From Nitrosomonas sp. (lineage in GTDB: Bacteria > Pseudomonadota > Gammaproteobacteria > Burkholderiales > Nitrosomonadaceae), in the NCBI GenBank assembly GCA_021774195.1, contig JAJFJJ010000036.1, positions 1 through 42,525 on the forward strand: a stretch of 42,525 bases of DNA, read 5' to 3'. This document shows, one piece after another, positions 25,703 to 34,107 of the stretch (the stretch's first letter is position 1; the number at the start of each line of letters is the position of its first letter). The position numbers were made by a program, and so were the translations under genes. A model generated the notes under the pieces. It was not told where the DNA came from. It saw only the letters and a program-made list of their open reading frames with translations, and ran no database searches.

Positions 25703-26455
25703 TTGTTAACGGACAGCTCTACACCAAGTCAACTAGACATACTCAACATCAAATCAAGCTGCGCAACGTGCAGTTTGCGAGAATTATGCTTGCCAGTAGG
25801 CCTTGATGAAAAAGAAGTTCAAGTTCTTGGTGACGTGGTTAGTCATAAACGTAAGATACAACGAGGCAGTTATTTGCACCGCACAGGCACTGAATTTCAG
25901 ACCCTTTTTGCAATACGTAGTGGCTTCATGAAAACTTGTGTTTTGGAGGAAGATGGCCGCCAGCAGGTAACTGGCTTCCATATGACGGGAGAATTGTTGG
26001 GATTAGATGCAATTAGTACAGAAATGCACACTTGTGATGCCATTGCTTTGGAAGACAGTGAAGTATGCGAAATTCCATTTGCGAAACTAGAAGAAATTAG
26101 TCGCACGATTCCATCATTAATGCATCAATTTCATAAAATCATGAGCCGTGAAATCGTTCGAGATCACGGTGTGATGTTGCTATTAGGTAGCATGAAAGCA
26201 GAGGAGCGCTTAGCAACCTTCTTGCTTAACTTGTCTCGCCGTTTTTCGATACGTGGGTACTCTGCGTCAGATTTTAATTTACGCATGACACGCGAAGAAA
26301 TCGGCAGTTATCTGGGTTTAAAATTAGAAACTGTAAGCCGAGCATTCTCTAAACTTCAAGATGAGAATATTATTTCTGTAGATAACAAGCATATTCAAAT
26401 TAATGATATTGAACGTCTTAGAACAAAGATGGGCAGTTCATCCTGCAGAAGCTAA
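25703..26455 (+). CDS. fnr: Oxygen-responsive regulator FNR
   Basis: This 250-residue CRP/FNR protein has the same length as E. coli FNR and all four cluster cysteines at the same numbers: Cys20, Cys23, Cys29 (SSCATCSLRELC) and Cys122 (SEVCEIPF). The order is an N-terminal cluster, a cyclic-nucleotide-like beta roll, a dimer helix and a helix-turn-helix with ETVSRAFSKLQ, whose Glu-Ser/Arg contacts fit the TTGAT half-site. It would activate anaerobic genes when the 4Fe-4S cluster is intact. The start is TTG at 25703, supported by the exact cysteine numbering; no ATG fits. hemN is divergent, and an FNR-type site lies in the shared control region. Confidence 0.95.
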   Translation: MLTDSSTPSQLDILNIKSSCATCSLRELCLPVGLDEKEVQVLGDVVSHKRKIQRGSYLHRTGTEFQTLFAIRSGFMKTCVLEEDGRQQVTGFHMTGELLGLDAISTEMHTCDAIALEDSEVCEIPFAKLEEISRTIPSLMHQFHKIMSREIVRDHGVMLLLGSMKAEERLATFLLNLSRRFSIRGYSASDFNLRMTREEIGSYLGLKLETVSRAFSKLQDENIISVDNKHIQINDIERLRTKMGSSSCRS

Positions 26456-26513
26456 ATGTGTTTGGTTATTGCATTTTGCAGAAACTGGTTAAATCAAGGT
26501 AGAAAAACCTTAA

Positions 26514-26619
26514 ACCTAAAATCCTCAGTTGATCGCTCCAGAAATGTCTAGTCTTATGAAATAAAACAAATATTCTGTCAAATGCCACACACCCTACAGG
26601 TGAGCTACGCTATGATGCT
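26514..26619 (+). mobile_element. MITE family B, copy 2 (left half only)
   Basis: About 106 bases match the left part of copy 1, from ACCTAAAATCCTCAG through GTCTTATGAAATAAAACAAA and GCCACACACCC to TATGATGCT. There the match stops abruptly and the palindromic right half and right terminus are missing. The left flank TAA fits the TNA target. It lies 58 bases after the fnr stop. Confidence 0.8.
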
Positions 26620-26952
26620 CTGATTTTGCAAAAGTTTCGACATTTCTTCAGAAAACTCAACGGGGATTTTTAAGCGTATGCCACAGCGGGTACAGATACC
26701 CTCCGTGCCATACACGGCGAAACCATATTAGATTACATCTATTCCGTTGTCGATAACGACGACTTGAGTCGTGCCAACAATAACCACTTCAAAGTCATCA
26801 GCATACTCTGGCATGTTTTCAAAGCTACTTTTCAGTGGCCCTGGCGGCACGTCTGGTGGCGGGCCATCCGGTGGTGGGCCGTTTGGTGGGGTTAGAGTTG
26901 ATCTTCTATAGCGATCAGGGCTAGCAAAAGCGTATATCTCAAGAACGACTAA
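26620..26952 (-). pseudogene. Degenerate Pro/Gly-rich and CxxC-containing coding remnant
   Basis: One minus-strand frame is open from 26952 to a TAA at 26728-26730. It encodes a signal-peptide-like start (LVVLEIYAFAS), a repeat of PPNGPPPDGPPPD type and a compact end FEVVIVGTTQVVVIDNG. The same frame continues beyond the TAA with GTEGICTRCGIRLKIPVEFS, which holds a CxxC knuckle, until it meets the truncated MITE. The first part vaguely resembles small exported RcnB/DUF1236-type proteins. I see no proper start codon or ribosome site. It may be two fused relics rather than one gene. Confidence 0.35.
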
Positions 26953-27019
26953 TCAACAATGAAAAGAGTATTATTAGATTAGGTATTTCCGGTTATCCTT
27001 GGAATGACACAGAACATGA

Positions 27020-27775
27020 TTAAAGATTACAAAAGGTTACTTCAAACTCAACATCTTCTTCGTACACCTTATTTTTCATTCCTGAATGAGCTGGAATGAA
27101 ACGGATATTTAACGCATATTTGTTAGCACTGATCTCTGGCACACAAGGCAAGTCATTATTCACCTTTAGTCTCAACATATGAGCCAGGTAATCCGCTCCC
27201 GCTTGTTGGAAAACACCTTGATTGGCGACATACCTCAATGTTTTGCCACTTCTTCTAAGTAAGAAGAGTATGATACCAAAAGCATTACGAATCGGTAATA
27301 GCGGTGCAAGCCATTCATTAAAATCCCTATGACGTTCTATCGGGTCCAAGTTTAGCCAATAATGATAAGATGGAAGATCAAAACCACAGACCCCACCTGG
27401 AATTCCAACACGCTGTTTAATAGCCATTAGCCACTCATTCTCGCGTAAATGTTCACCGACTTTACCCGATATATCTAACATTTCCCGAAATGTTATTTTT
27501 ATATTGTCAAGAATCTCATCTAATGCATTTTCAGAAACGGCAGGATTTCTACGCAAGTTTTCTAAAATTTGTTTTTGCCGCTCTAATTCCTGCAACAAAT
27601 CGGACTTAATATCAGCACGACTAGTGATTTCAAGAACTTCAAATAAAGCAGTCAAAAAGGAGTGATGCTCAATGGCAGAATCTTTCTTAGAAAAAAACTC
27701 CATCTTATTAAATAAATCCTCAAGTCGTAATAGTGTACGTATACGCTCATTGAGAGGATGTTCATAATAAATCAC
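27020..27775 (-). CDS. zapD: Cell division protein ZapD
   Basis: This 251-residue protein bundles FtsZ filaments at the division ring. The family start IYYEHPLNERIRTLLRLEDLF is followed by the alpha-helical domain (HHSFLTALFEVLEITSRADIKSDLLQELERQ) and the beta-domain region (FDLPSYHYWLNLDPIERHRDFNEWL, LLRRSGKT). I prefer a GTG start at 27773-27775, which gives the normal ZapD length; the frame stays open for 19 more codons upstream to an ATG at 27832 that would add an unusual leader. It follows coaE on the same strand, as in many proteobacteria, but the usual third gene yacG is absent. It is the last gene of the pilC-pilD-coaE-zapD unit. Confidence 0.93.
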   Translation of the reverse strand: MIYYEHPLNERIRTLLRLEDLFNKMEFFSKKDSAIEHHSFLTALFEVLEITSRADIKSDLLQELERQKQILENLRRNPAVSENALDEILDNIKITFREMLDISGKVGEHLRENEWLMAIKQRVGIPGGVCGFDLPSYHYWLNLDPIERHRDFNEWLAPLLPIRNAFGIILFLLRRSGKTLRYVANQGVFQQAGADYLAHMLRLKVNNDLPCVPEISANKYALNIRFIPAHSGMKNKVYEEDVEFEVTFCNL

Positions 27776-27843
27776 AATAAACTTTGGTCCATAAGGAAAT
27801 GTCGAATAACGGAATCTTGCACTATGTAACAACTTTACACAAA

Positions 27844-28476
27844 TTAAAAATTATTTTTCTGGCGCTGTATTCTATATAACACTGATAATTCCATGTATTT
27901 ACTATGAATATTCTTTACTTGCGCCTCTAAATACTTAATATCTTGATTATTCTCAATCACATCATTTGCATGACTTAATCGAAACTGACGTGAAACTTGA
28001 GTTGCCATTATCGCTTTGACTTGCTCATCACTTAACTGACTGCGTGTCATTGTCCGTTCGATTTGTCTTTGCTCATCACAATCAATAACCAAAACACACT
28101 GAAACAAATCGTCATAATCCCTAGTTTCAAATAACAAAGGCACCACCACAATAACATAAGGAGACTGTGCAGCAGCAATAGCGCGAACCGTTTCTTGGAA
28201 TATCAGTGGATGAAGGATTCCTTCTAGTTTTAAACGATAACAATTATCAGAAAAAACTAGATGCCGCATTTTTTGTCGATCCAGCTCACCATCATCAGTG
28301 ATAAAGGCCTCCCCGAACATATCCCTTATGCTTGGTATCGCGGCACCATTCAATTGTGTTAACTTCTTGGAGATTTCATCGGTGTCAACAATATCAACAC
28401 CCAGATCATGAAACAATTGACTGGCTTTGGATTTTCCACAGCCAATACCTCCGGTCAGCCCTACAACAAAGATCAT
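27844..28476 (-). CDS. coaE: Dephospho-CoA kinase
   Basis: This 210-residue enzyme catalyses the last step of CoA synthesis, ATP-dependent phosphorylation of dephospho-CoA. The P-loop GLTGGIGCGKS spans residues 6-16, followed by the family motifs VDTDEISKKL, HPLIFQETVRAI, VVVPLLFET and DCDEQRQIERTMTR. The C-terminus is a little longer than average. It starts 3 bases after the pilD stop, so it is co-transcribed with the pilus assembly genes, a common proteobacterial arrangement. Together with coaD near 41.2 kb, two CoA steps are encoded in the window. Confidence 0.96.
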   Translation of the reverse strand: MIFVVGLTGGIGCGKSKASQLFHDLGVDIVDTDEISKKLTQLNGAAIPSIRDMFGEAFITDDGELDRQKMRHLVFSDNCYRLKLEGILHPLIFQETVRAIAAAQSPYVIVVVPLLFETRDYDDLFQCVLVIDCDEQRQIERTMTRSQLSDEQVKAIMATQVSRQFRLSHANDVIENNQDIKYLEAQVKNIHSKYMELSVLYRIQRQKNNF

Positions 28477-28479
28477 ATG

Positions 28480-29340
28480 CTAGAACAAACTAAAATAAGC
28501 ATGATTGATTTGCTGCCCCCAGAATAGTGCAATAAACGCGCCACCGACTAAATACGGGCCAAACGGAATAGGAATACTCTTTTTAAGTTTTGCGGCAATC
28601 ATTAAACCGATTCCGGCAACAGTACCAACCAGCGAGGAACACAAAATAACCAGTGGCAGAATGCTCCATCCTAGCCATGCACCAATTGCGGCCAGTAATT
28701 TAAAATCCCCATAACCCATGCCCTCTTTACCAGTAATTAATTTGAACCCCCAATAAACTGACCATAAACTTAAATAACCGGCAACAGCACCGATAACTGC
28801 TGAATTAATGTCAGTAAACCCCCCATACATATTCACCAACAACCCAATCCATACTAAAGGCAATGTAATATCATCAGGCAATAACTGAGTATCAATATCA
28901 ATAACGGCTAACGCAATCAATGCCCAGACAAAAACCAATGCTGCAAAAGTAATAAAAGTAAAGCCAAAATGCCAAGCAACAAAACCACTCATGAGCGCAG
29001 TGAATAATTCGACAATTGGATAACGTATCGAAATGGGGTTACGACACTGGGAACAACGTCCCCATAAAGCTAGATAACTAATAATTGGCAGGTTCTCAAG
29101 TACTGTAATTTTATGGTTGCAATGTGGACACACGGAACGAGGTGTTGCCAGATTAAATTTTGGTAATGTTTTGATTTCTTCATCACGCAGTTCAGAACAC
29201 TGTTGTTGCCATGATCTTTCCATCATTTTCGGTAGCCGATAAATCACAACATTTAGAAAGCTCCCTACCATCAAACCGATAATACCAATAAAAATAACCA
29301 GGAAGTTTGGTGTTTCTTGTAATAATGCTATAAATGACAT
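28480..29340 (-). CDS. pilD: Type IV prepilin peptidase/N-methyltransferase PilD
   Basis: This 286-residue polytopic membrane protein cleaves and N-methylates type IV prepilins and type II pseudopilins. The N-terminal membrane helix ends in GSFLNVVIYRLP. The cytoplasmic zinc-binding domain has Cys71, Cys74, Cys96 and Cys99. The aspartyl protease residues are in VIDIDTQLLPDDITLP (near 148-157) and GYGDFK (Asp212). The tail ends with GPYLVGGAFIALFWG. Both catalytic aspartates are intact. It sits between pilC (48 bases upstream) and coaE. Confidence 0.96.
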   Translation of the reverse strand: MSFIALLQETPNFLVIFIGIIGLMVGSFLNVVIYRLPKMMERSWQQQCSELRDEEIKTLPKFNLATPRSVCPHCNHKITVLENLPIISYLALWGRCSQCRNPISIRYPIVELFTALMSGFVAWHFGFTFITFAALVFVWALIALAVIDIDTQLLPDDITLPLVWIGLLVNMYGGFTDINSAVIGAVAGYLSLWSVYWGFKLITGKEGMGYGDFKLLAAIGAWLGWSILPLVILCSSLVGTVAGIGLMIAAKLKKSIPIPFGPYLVGGAFIALFWGQQINHAYFSLF

Positions 29341-29388
29341 TGTATATAATAAATAGATAGAATGAGTTGATGAATGTTATCTCTCGAA

Positions 29389-30612
29389 TTAAACAACCGA
29401 ACCCATTTTAAAGATCGGCAAATACATAGCAACAACCATACCGCCAATCAAGGTTCCCAACACCACCATAATTATTGGTTCCATTAAGCTAGATAGCGCT
29501 TCAACCGCATCATCAACCTCGGCTTCATAAAAATCAGCAACTTTACTTAACATCGAATCAAGAGAACCCGATTCTTCCCCAATTGCCACCATTTGTATCA
29601 CCATATTAGGAAATACTTCTGTAGCCGTCATCGCAGCCATCAAACTACTGCCGGTACTCACATCAACTTGAATACTTTTTGTCGCATCATAGTAAACAGC
29701 ATTCCCTGCAGCCCCAGCGACAGAATCTAACGACTCAACTAAAGGAACACCCGCAGCAAACATGGTTGAGAGTGTGCGTGCCCAACGAGCAATGGTCGCT
29801 TTACGAATAACTTCACCGAAGATAGGTAATCTTAAAACCAAACGATCCATCACACGCTGCATAGGAACAGATCGTTTCCATAGATATAGAAAACCATATA
29901 TGCCGCCACCCAGACCACCAAATATCGCCCACCAATAAGCAACAAAAAATTCTGATATTGCCATGACCAACAATGTTGGTGCTGGCAAATCTGCCCCGAA
30001 ATTTGCAAATAATTCACTGAACGCAGGAATAACAAATATCATGATGACTGCAGTAATGACAAATGCAACAACGATAATCGAAATCGGATAAAACAGTGCC
30101 GATTTAATTTTACCTTTGATCGCCTGTATTTTTTCTTTATAAGTTGCCAGTCTATCCAGCAAGCTATCAAGAATTCCCGCAGCCTCACCAGCACCAACTA
30201 AGTTACAAAAAAGTGCATCAAAATAAAGCGGGTACTTACGGAATGCATCCGCTAGATTACTACCCGTTTCCACATCCGCTTTGATATCCATCAACAATTG
30301 ACCAACAGCGGCATTGCTATGCCCTTTACCAACGATATCAAACGCCTGCAAAAGTGGAACACCTGCCTTCATCATGGTAGCAAGCTGGCGGGTAAACAAC
30401 GTAATATCCTTCTCTGTAATACTACCGCTAGAAGTTTTTACCTTCTTAACTTTAACAAAGCTAATACCTTGACGACGTAAATTTGATTTGACGATTACCG
30501 GGTCAGCCGCTCGCATTTGGCCCCTAATTTGTTTTCCGGCTTTGTCTTTACCTTCCCAAGAAAAATTAAATTCCTTAGTTTTTTTTTCTGTACGTGTCCT
30601 CACAGATGACAT
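29389..30612 (-). CDS. pilC: Type IV pilus inner-membrane platform protein PilC
   Basis: This 407-residue GspF/PilC family protein comprises two similar cytoplasmic helical domains, each followed by membrane segments. Landmarks are FTRQLATMMKAGVPLLQAFDIV, LVGAGEAAGILDSLLDRLA and, in the second half, WARTLSTMFAAGVPLVESLDSVAGAAGN, MVAIGEESGSLDSMLSKVADFYE and the final LMEPIIMVVLGTLIGGMVVAMYLPIFKMGSVV. It anchors the PilB/PilT motors. AAGGAG lies 5 bases before the ATG. The usual upstream pilB ATPase is missing here; a YeeZ-like gene occupies that place, so pilB must lie elsewhere if pili are made. Confidence 0.96.
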   Translation of the reverse strand: MSSVRTRTEKKTKEFNFSWEGKDKAGKQIRGQMRAADPVIVKSNLRRQGISFVKVKKVKTSSGSITEKDITLFTRQLATMMKAGVPLLQAFDIVGKGHSNAAVGQLLMDIKADVETGSNLADAFRKYPLYFDALFCNLVGAGEAAGILDSLLDRLATYKEKIQAIKGKIKSALFYPISIIVVAFVITAVIMIFVIPAFSELFANFGADLPAPTLLVMAISEFFVAYWWAIFGGLGGGIYGFLYLWKRSVPMQRVMDRLVLRLPIFGEVIRKATIARWARTLSTMFAAGVPLVESLDSVAGAAGNAVYYDATKSIQVDVSTGSSLMAAMTATEVFPNMVIQMVAIGEESGSLDSMLSKVADFYEAEVDDAVEALSSLMEPIIMVVLGTLIGGMVVAMYLPIFKMGSVV

Positions 30613-30769
30613 ACATGCTCCTTAATTGCCTCGAAAGCTGTCCGAGAAAATTTCATATACTAACACCATTAACTTGTAATAAAGTCTAAGCAATCTGCTT
30701 AATTGAAACTGAAACTAATCTGGGAACTACAACGGCATCATTAAATTATTTACTTAGCGATCATATTTC

Positions 30770-31681
30770 TCAAAAGTTTGAAACAGACACGCCTCGATCA
30801 TCAGCTGCTTGTTGAATCCCGTCTAAAACTGTGGGATAACGTAATTTAACATGCAATTCTTGTTTTAACCGTTTATTCTCTAACCGCTTTGAATCATTCA
30901 AAAATGAAAGTATGCCCGGCGAAATCTGCGCCTTCGCCTCTTGACGACTAATTCGTGGCGGGCGCAATAGATTAAATTGGTCAGCAACCAAATCAAAATA
31001 TTCTCCCATTTTTAATTGAGAGTCATCCATCGCATGATAGACCCTCCCTGGCTGACCATAACGAAATGCTGCACAAATGATTTGCGCTAAATCATCCGCA
31101 TGAATATGATTAGTAAAACTGTCCTCTTGATCCAACAACATTGGATGATTCTCACGTAGACGCTTTAGTGGCAATCGATTTTCTGCATAAATACCTGGTA
31201 CACGTAGAATTGAAACAGCTCGATGGTGACGCTTCCCCCAACGACGCACCTGTTTTTCGGCATCAACCCGACGTAATGCACGTTCATTCCCCGGATTAAC
31301 CGGATAGGTTTCATTAATCAATGCACCATTACAGTTGCCATAGACACCGCTTGTGCTGATGTACACAAGCCGTTGTGGTAGAATCTCGCGGTGTGAATTA
31401 CGCTTTGTTAATGCAGATAGCAAATGCATCGTACGCGTGTCTCGTAAACCTTGGCTTGGTGGAGGTGCTAGATGCAGTACAAATTCTGCAATACCAGCTA
31501 ATCGCTCCAGGGTTGAGAGGCGATCAAGATCACCATAAATTGGAACAATGCCATGTAAGCGTGCCTGTTTAAAGCTTTCCCGGTTACGATATAGACCAAT
31601 AATTCGATAACGAGATTGTAGTAGTGGCACTGTCCGCATTGCTACATCTCCACAACCAACAATTAATATTGTTTTTTTCAT
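30770..31681 (-). CDS. YeeZ-like NAD(P)-dependent SDR/epimerase-family protein
   Basis: This 303-residue Rossmann-fold protein starts with ILIVGCGDVAMRTVPLL, the dinucleotide-binding loop, and carries VLHLAPPPSQGLRDTRTM, LVYISTSGVYGNC and NHIHADDLAQIICAAF. This combination marks the YeeZ-like branch of extended SDRs, whose substrate is not established. The catalytic Tyr of YxxxK is not evident in the expected place, as in relatives. It is divergent from the flavoprotein gene (48 bases between starts), an association suggesting a shared control region. It is separated from pilC by 157 bases without a gene. Confidence 0.85.
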   Translation of the reverse strand: MKKTILIVGCGDVAMRTVPLLQSRYRIIGLYRNRESFKQARLHGIVPIYGDLDRLSTLERLAGIAEFVLHLAPPPSQGLRDTRTMHLLSALTKRNSHREILPQRLVYISTSGVYGNCNGALINETYPVNPGNERALRRVDAEKQVRRWGKRHHRAVSILRVPGIYAENRLPLKRLRENHPMLLDQEDSFTNHIHADDLAQIICAAFRYGQPGRVYHAMDDSQLKMGEYFDLVADQFNLLRPPRISRQEAKAQISPGILSFLNDSKRLENKRLKQELHVKLRYPTVLDGIQQAADDRGVSVSNF

Positions 31682-31729
31682 GTAAGTATTTCTTTCCTAT
31701 CATTTTCCATTTTATTTTCCCGTAATTCA

Positions 31730-32767
31730 ATGTCGCATCAAATCTTAATTAAGCCCAGTGGGCATACCTTAACTGTAAAACCCGAAGAAACCATTTTACA
31801 GGCCGCATTACGTGAAGGTGTTTCACTACCCTACGGTTGTCGCAATGGTTCATGTGGAACATGTAAAGGTAAAATCATCCAAGGTAAAGTCGATTATGGC
31901 CAGCATAATGAAGAAACCTTAACAGAAGAAGAGAAACTGGCTGGTCATGCATTATTTTGTTGTGCATTGCCTCTTTCCGAGCTGACCATTGAATGCCACG
32001 AAGTCAACGCAACTAAAGATATTGAAATTAAAACATTACCCAGCCGGGTTGAGAAACTAAACCGCATCACTGACAATGTTATGGTCATCTCTCTACGACT
32101 TCCCGCTAATCAACGCTTACAGTTTCTTGCTGGTCAATACATTGACATTCTTCTTAAAGACGGCAAACGTCGAAGCTTCTCCATAGCGAATGCGCCACAT
32201 GATGATGAATTCTTGGAATTGCATGCGCGTAATTATCCAGGTGGCGTATTTGCCGAGCATGTGTTTAGTCACATGAAGGAAAAAGACATCCTTCGATTTG
32301 AAGGCCCACTAGGTTCATTCTTTTTACGTGACGAACCTGAAGATGGCAATATTATATTTGTTGCCAGCGGTACTGGTTTCGCGCCAATAAAGAGTATTCT
32401 AGAACACGTGTTTCATCAAGAAAACAGTCGAGGCAACAAAAGAAACATGATTCTTTATTGGGGAGGGCGAACAAAAAACGAATTGTATATGACCGATTTA
32501 GTCTATCAATGGCAAAAAGAACACGATAATTTTTCGTTTATCCCAGTACTTTCAGAAGCGCTACCGTCCGATAACTGGCAAGGAAGAGAAGGGTTTGTAC
32601 ACGACGCTGTCTTGCAAGATTTCAATAGCCTAGAAAATTATCAAGTCTATGCATGTGGTGCCCCGGTTATGGTTGAAGCGGCTTATCATGACTTCACCAA
32701 TCAACGAAATCTACCAAAAGATGGATTCTTTTCAGATGTTTTTACACCCTCTACCAGCAATCCATAA
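31730..32767 (+). CDS. 2Fe-2S ferredoxin/flavin oxidoreductase, CDP-6-deoxy-glucoseen reductase-like
   Basis: This 345-residue electron-transfer flavoprotein has an N-terminal plant-type ferredoxin (Cys37, Cys42, Cys45 in YGCRNGSCGTCKG, with Cys77/78 downstream). An FAD-binding domain (RRSFSIANAP, GPLGSFFLRD) and an NAD(P) domain (FVASGTGFAPIKSILEH, YWGGRTKNELYM, YACGAPVMVEAA) follow. Genes of this architecture are often named CDP-6-deoxy-delta-3,4-glucoseen reductase. No sugar genes are near, so its real acceptor is probably different and unknown. Its TAA stop (32765-32767) is the target duplication of a short family B MITE. Reductase architecture is certain; substrate is not. Confidence 0.88.
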   Translation: MSHQILIKPSGHTLTVKPEETILQAALREGVSLPYGCRNGSCGTCKGKIIQGKVDYGQHNEETLTEEEKLAGHALFCCALPLSELTIECHEVNATKDIEIKTLPSRVEKLNRITDNVMVISLRLPANQRLQFLAGQYIDILLKDGKRRSFSIANAPHDDEFLELHARNYPGGVFAEHVFSHMKEKDILRFEGPLGSFFLRDEPEDGNIIFVASGTGFAPIKSILEHVFHQENSRGNKRNMILYWGGRTKNELYMTDLVYQWQKEHDNFSFIPVLSEALPSDNWQGREGFVHDAVLQDFNSLENYQVYACGAPVMVEAAYHDFTNQRNLPKDGFFSDVFTPSTSNP

Positions 32768-32868
32768 TCCTAAATTCCTCAGTTGGTCGCTACAAAAACA
32801 ATCAACCTTATGAAATTACGAATAATATCATTAATAGGATAGACACCATTTGGGTGAGGATTTTAGGA
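32768..32868 (+). mobile_element. MITE family B, copy 3 (101-bp short form)
   Basis: It begins TCCTAAATTCCTCAG and ends GAGGATTTTAGGA, with direct duplications TAA at 32765-32767 and 32869-32871. The left 60 bases resemble copy 1 (GTCGCTAC, CAACCTTATGAAATTA), but the large central palindrome is absent. It is a small but complete element with both ends. The left duplication is the stop codon of the preceding reductase gene. Confidence 0.85.
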
Positions 32869-32890
32869 TAATGTAACAAGTCAGACACAC

Positions 32891-32934
32891 CAAAATAAAA
32901 ATACCGGTTAATTTTATCCTTTAAAACTAACCGG
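32891..32934 (-). terminator. Rho-independent terminator of the hem operon
   Basis: On the minus strand, CCGGTTA and TAACCGG pair, and the stem extends with TTTTA/TAAAA around an AAGGA loop. TATTTTTATTTT follows at once. It begins about 10 bases after the hemY stop. This is the clearest terminator in the window. Confidence 0.85.
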
Positions 32935-32943
32935 CACCTCTGT

Positions 32944-34107
32944 TTAACGCATTTGCTTTAATGCGAACTCAATCCCTTTATTATAATGATTCATCGCCAG
33001 TTCATGCTTACCAAGTTTCTCATTTAATTGCGCCAAAGCAAAATGAGCAGTAAGGCCCGGCTCTACTGAAAGACTGGCTTCCAGATAATTCTGAGCTTTA
33101 CCCCACAGCTCACAATGTGTGCAGAGCTTGCCTAATGTCAATAATAAATGTCCATTATTAGGCCGAGATTTTAGCCAAACTTCTGCACACTCGATTTGTC
33201 GACTCACATGGTAATCTAGGCATTCGGCATACAAAATAATCAGCTCATCATCCCAACATTCATCAATACTTTTCTCGATGATTTTATGTGCAGAAATACA
33301 ATCACCCAACGCCATATAAGCACGTGTAATCGCTACCACCAATTTACTATCACTTTGCTCCATTGAAGACAAACTAGCCCAATACTTATTTAACGACTCA
33401 AGATCGGACGCTTTATGCTTTATATTTTCGAGCTGTGCTTCATGCCGTAATTTCGAAATCAAAACTTTATTGACAGGATGACGTTTAGCCAATACATCCG
33501 TCAACTCAATCACAGCATCCCAATTCTCAGCTTGTTTCTGAGCCTCCAGCTCCAATTGCAAAACAGCCGTTTGCTGTAAGCCACCAGTCGAATACAAAAC
33601 ATTTAATGCTTCAAGTGCGTCTTCATGACGACCATCAGCTAACAACAATTCAGCTTGCGCTACTAATCTAAGCGATCTTTCATCTCCCGCTTGTTGTTCT
33701 GCAGCGGCCAAATATTCATTGCCTAAGGTTATCTCACCAAGCTGATGTGCAGCACGAGCGGCTATGACTGCACCAATGGCTTTAGTCTCTGATGAATTGG
33801 ACAACTTTAACGCTGTTGCACCATTTTTTTTGGCTTGATTGAAGTTTCCTTCAAAGTACGCTTTAATTCCAGATAACAATTGGTTATCCGCTTTCCTTTG
33901 CCTATAGCCAAAGACCCTTAACAATAGTCGTACAATAATATAAAAGGCAAAGAAAGCAGCGACCGACCAAGCAATAAAAATATCAATCGGCAAATCGACT
34001 TCATACGGCGGCATAACTATTGAAGCATGCCCTGTCAGGTCTTGAGCAACAATTGCTACTGCCACTGCAGCAGCGAATAATACCAGCACCCAGAGTATCA
34101 GTTTCAT
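32944..34107 (-). CDS. hemY: HemY-type tetratricopeptide membrane protein
   Basis: This 387-residue protein has two N-terminal membrane helices (LWVLVLFAAAVAVAIVAQDL and IFIAWSVAAFFAFYIIVRLLL) and a long TPR-like helical domain (AYFEGNFNQAKKNGATAL, AELLLADGRHEDALEALNVLY, LEASLSVEPGLTAHFALAQLNEKLGKHELAMNHYNKG). It is the proteobacterial HemY found after hemC-hemD-hemX, unrelated to protoporphyrinogen oxidase HemY of Gram-positives; its exact role in heme synthesis is unclear. The start overlaps the preceding ORF as ATGA. It is the last gene before the terminator. Confidence 0.92.
   Translation of the reverse strand: MKLILWVLVLFAAAVAVAIVAQDLTGHASIVMPPYEVDLPIDIFIAWSVAAFFAFYIIVRLLLRVFGYRQRKADNQLLSGIKAYFEGNFNQAKKNGATALKLSNSSETKAIGAVIAARAAHQLGEITLGNEYLAAAEQQAGDERSLRLVAQAELLLADGRHEDALEALNVLYSTGGLQQTAVLQLELEAQKQAENWDAVIELTDVLAKRHPVNKVLISKLRHEAQLENIKHKASDLESLNKYWASLSSMEQSDSKLVVAITRAYMALGDCISAHKIIEKSIDECWDDELIILYAECLDYHVSRQIECAEVWLKSRPNNGHLLLTLGKLCTHCELWGKAQNYLEASLSVEPGLTAHFALAQLNEKLGKHELAMNHYNKGIEFALKQMR

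Larger units (their letters stand above)
26456..27019. other. Decayed intergenic region between fnr and zapD
   Basis: This 564-base stretch holds a half copy of MITE B (26514-26619) fused directly to a minus-strand degenerate coding remnant (about 26620-26952). The rest shows no gene. It looks like a site where sequence was lost and mobile elements landed. Confidence 0.6.

Noticed and set aside
26630..26891. A plus-strand open frame rich in Trp and Arg (ending in repeated WRxxWW).
   Set aside because: It is the antisense of the Pro/Gly-rich minus-strand frame, and the composition is what a GC-rich Pro/Gly repeat yields when read backwards.
30636..30648. AGCTGTCCGAGAA occurs here and, inverted, at 42275-42287 next to MITE A copy 4, suggesting the terminus of another insertion sequence.
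   Set aside because: Only 13 bases are shared and I found no paired inverted end or duplication, so no element can be defined.
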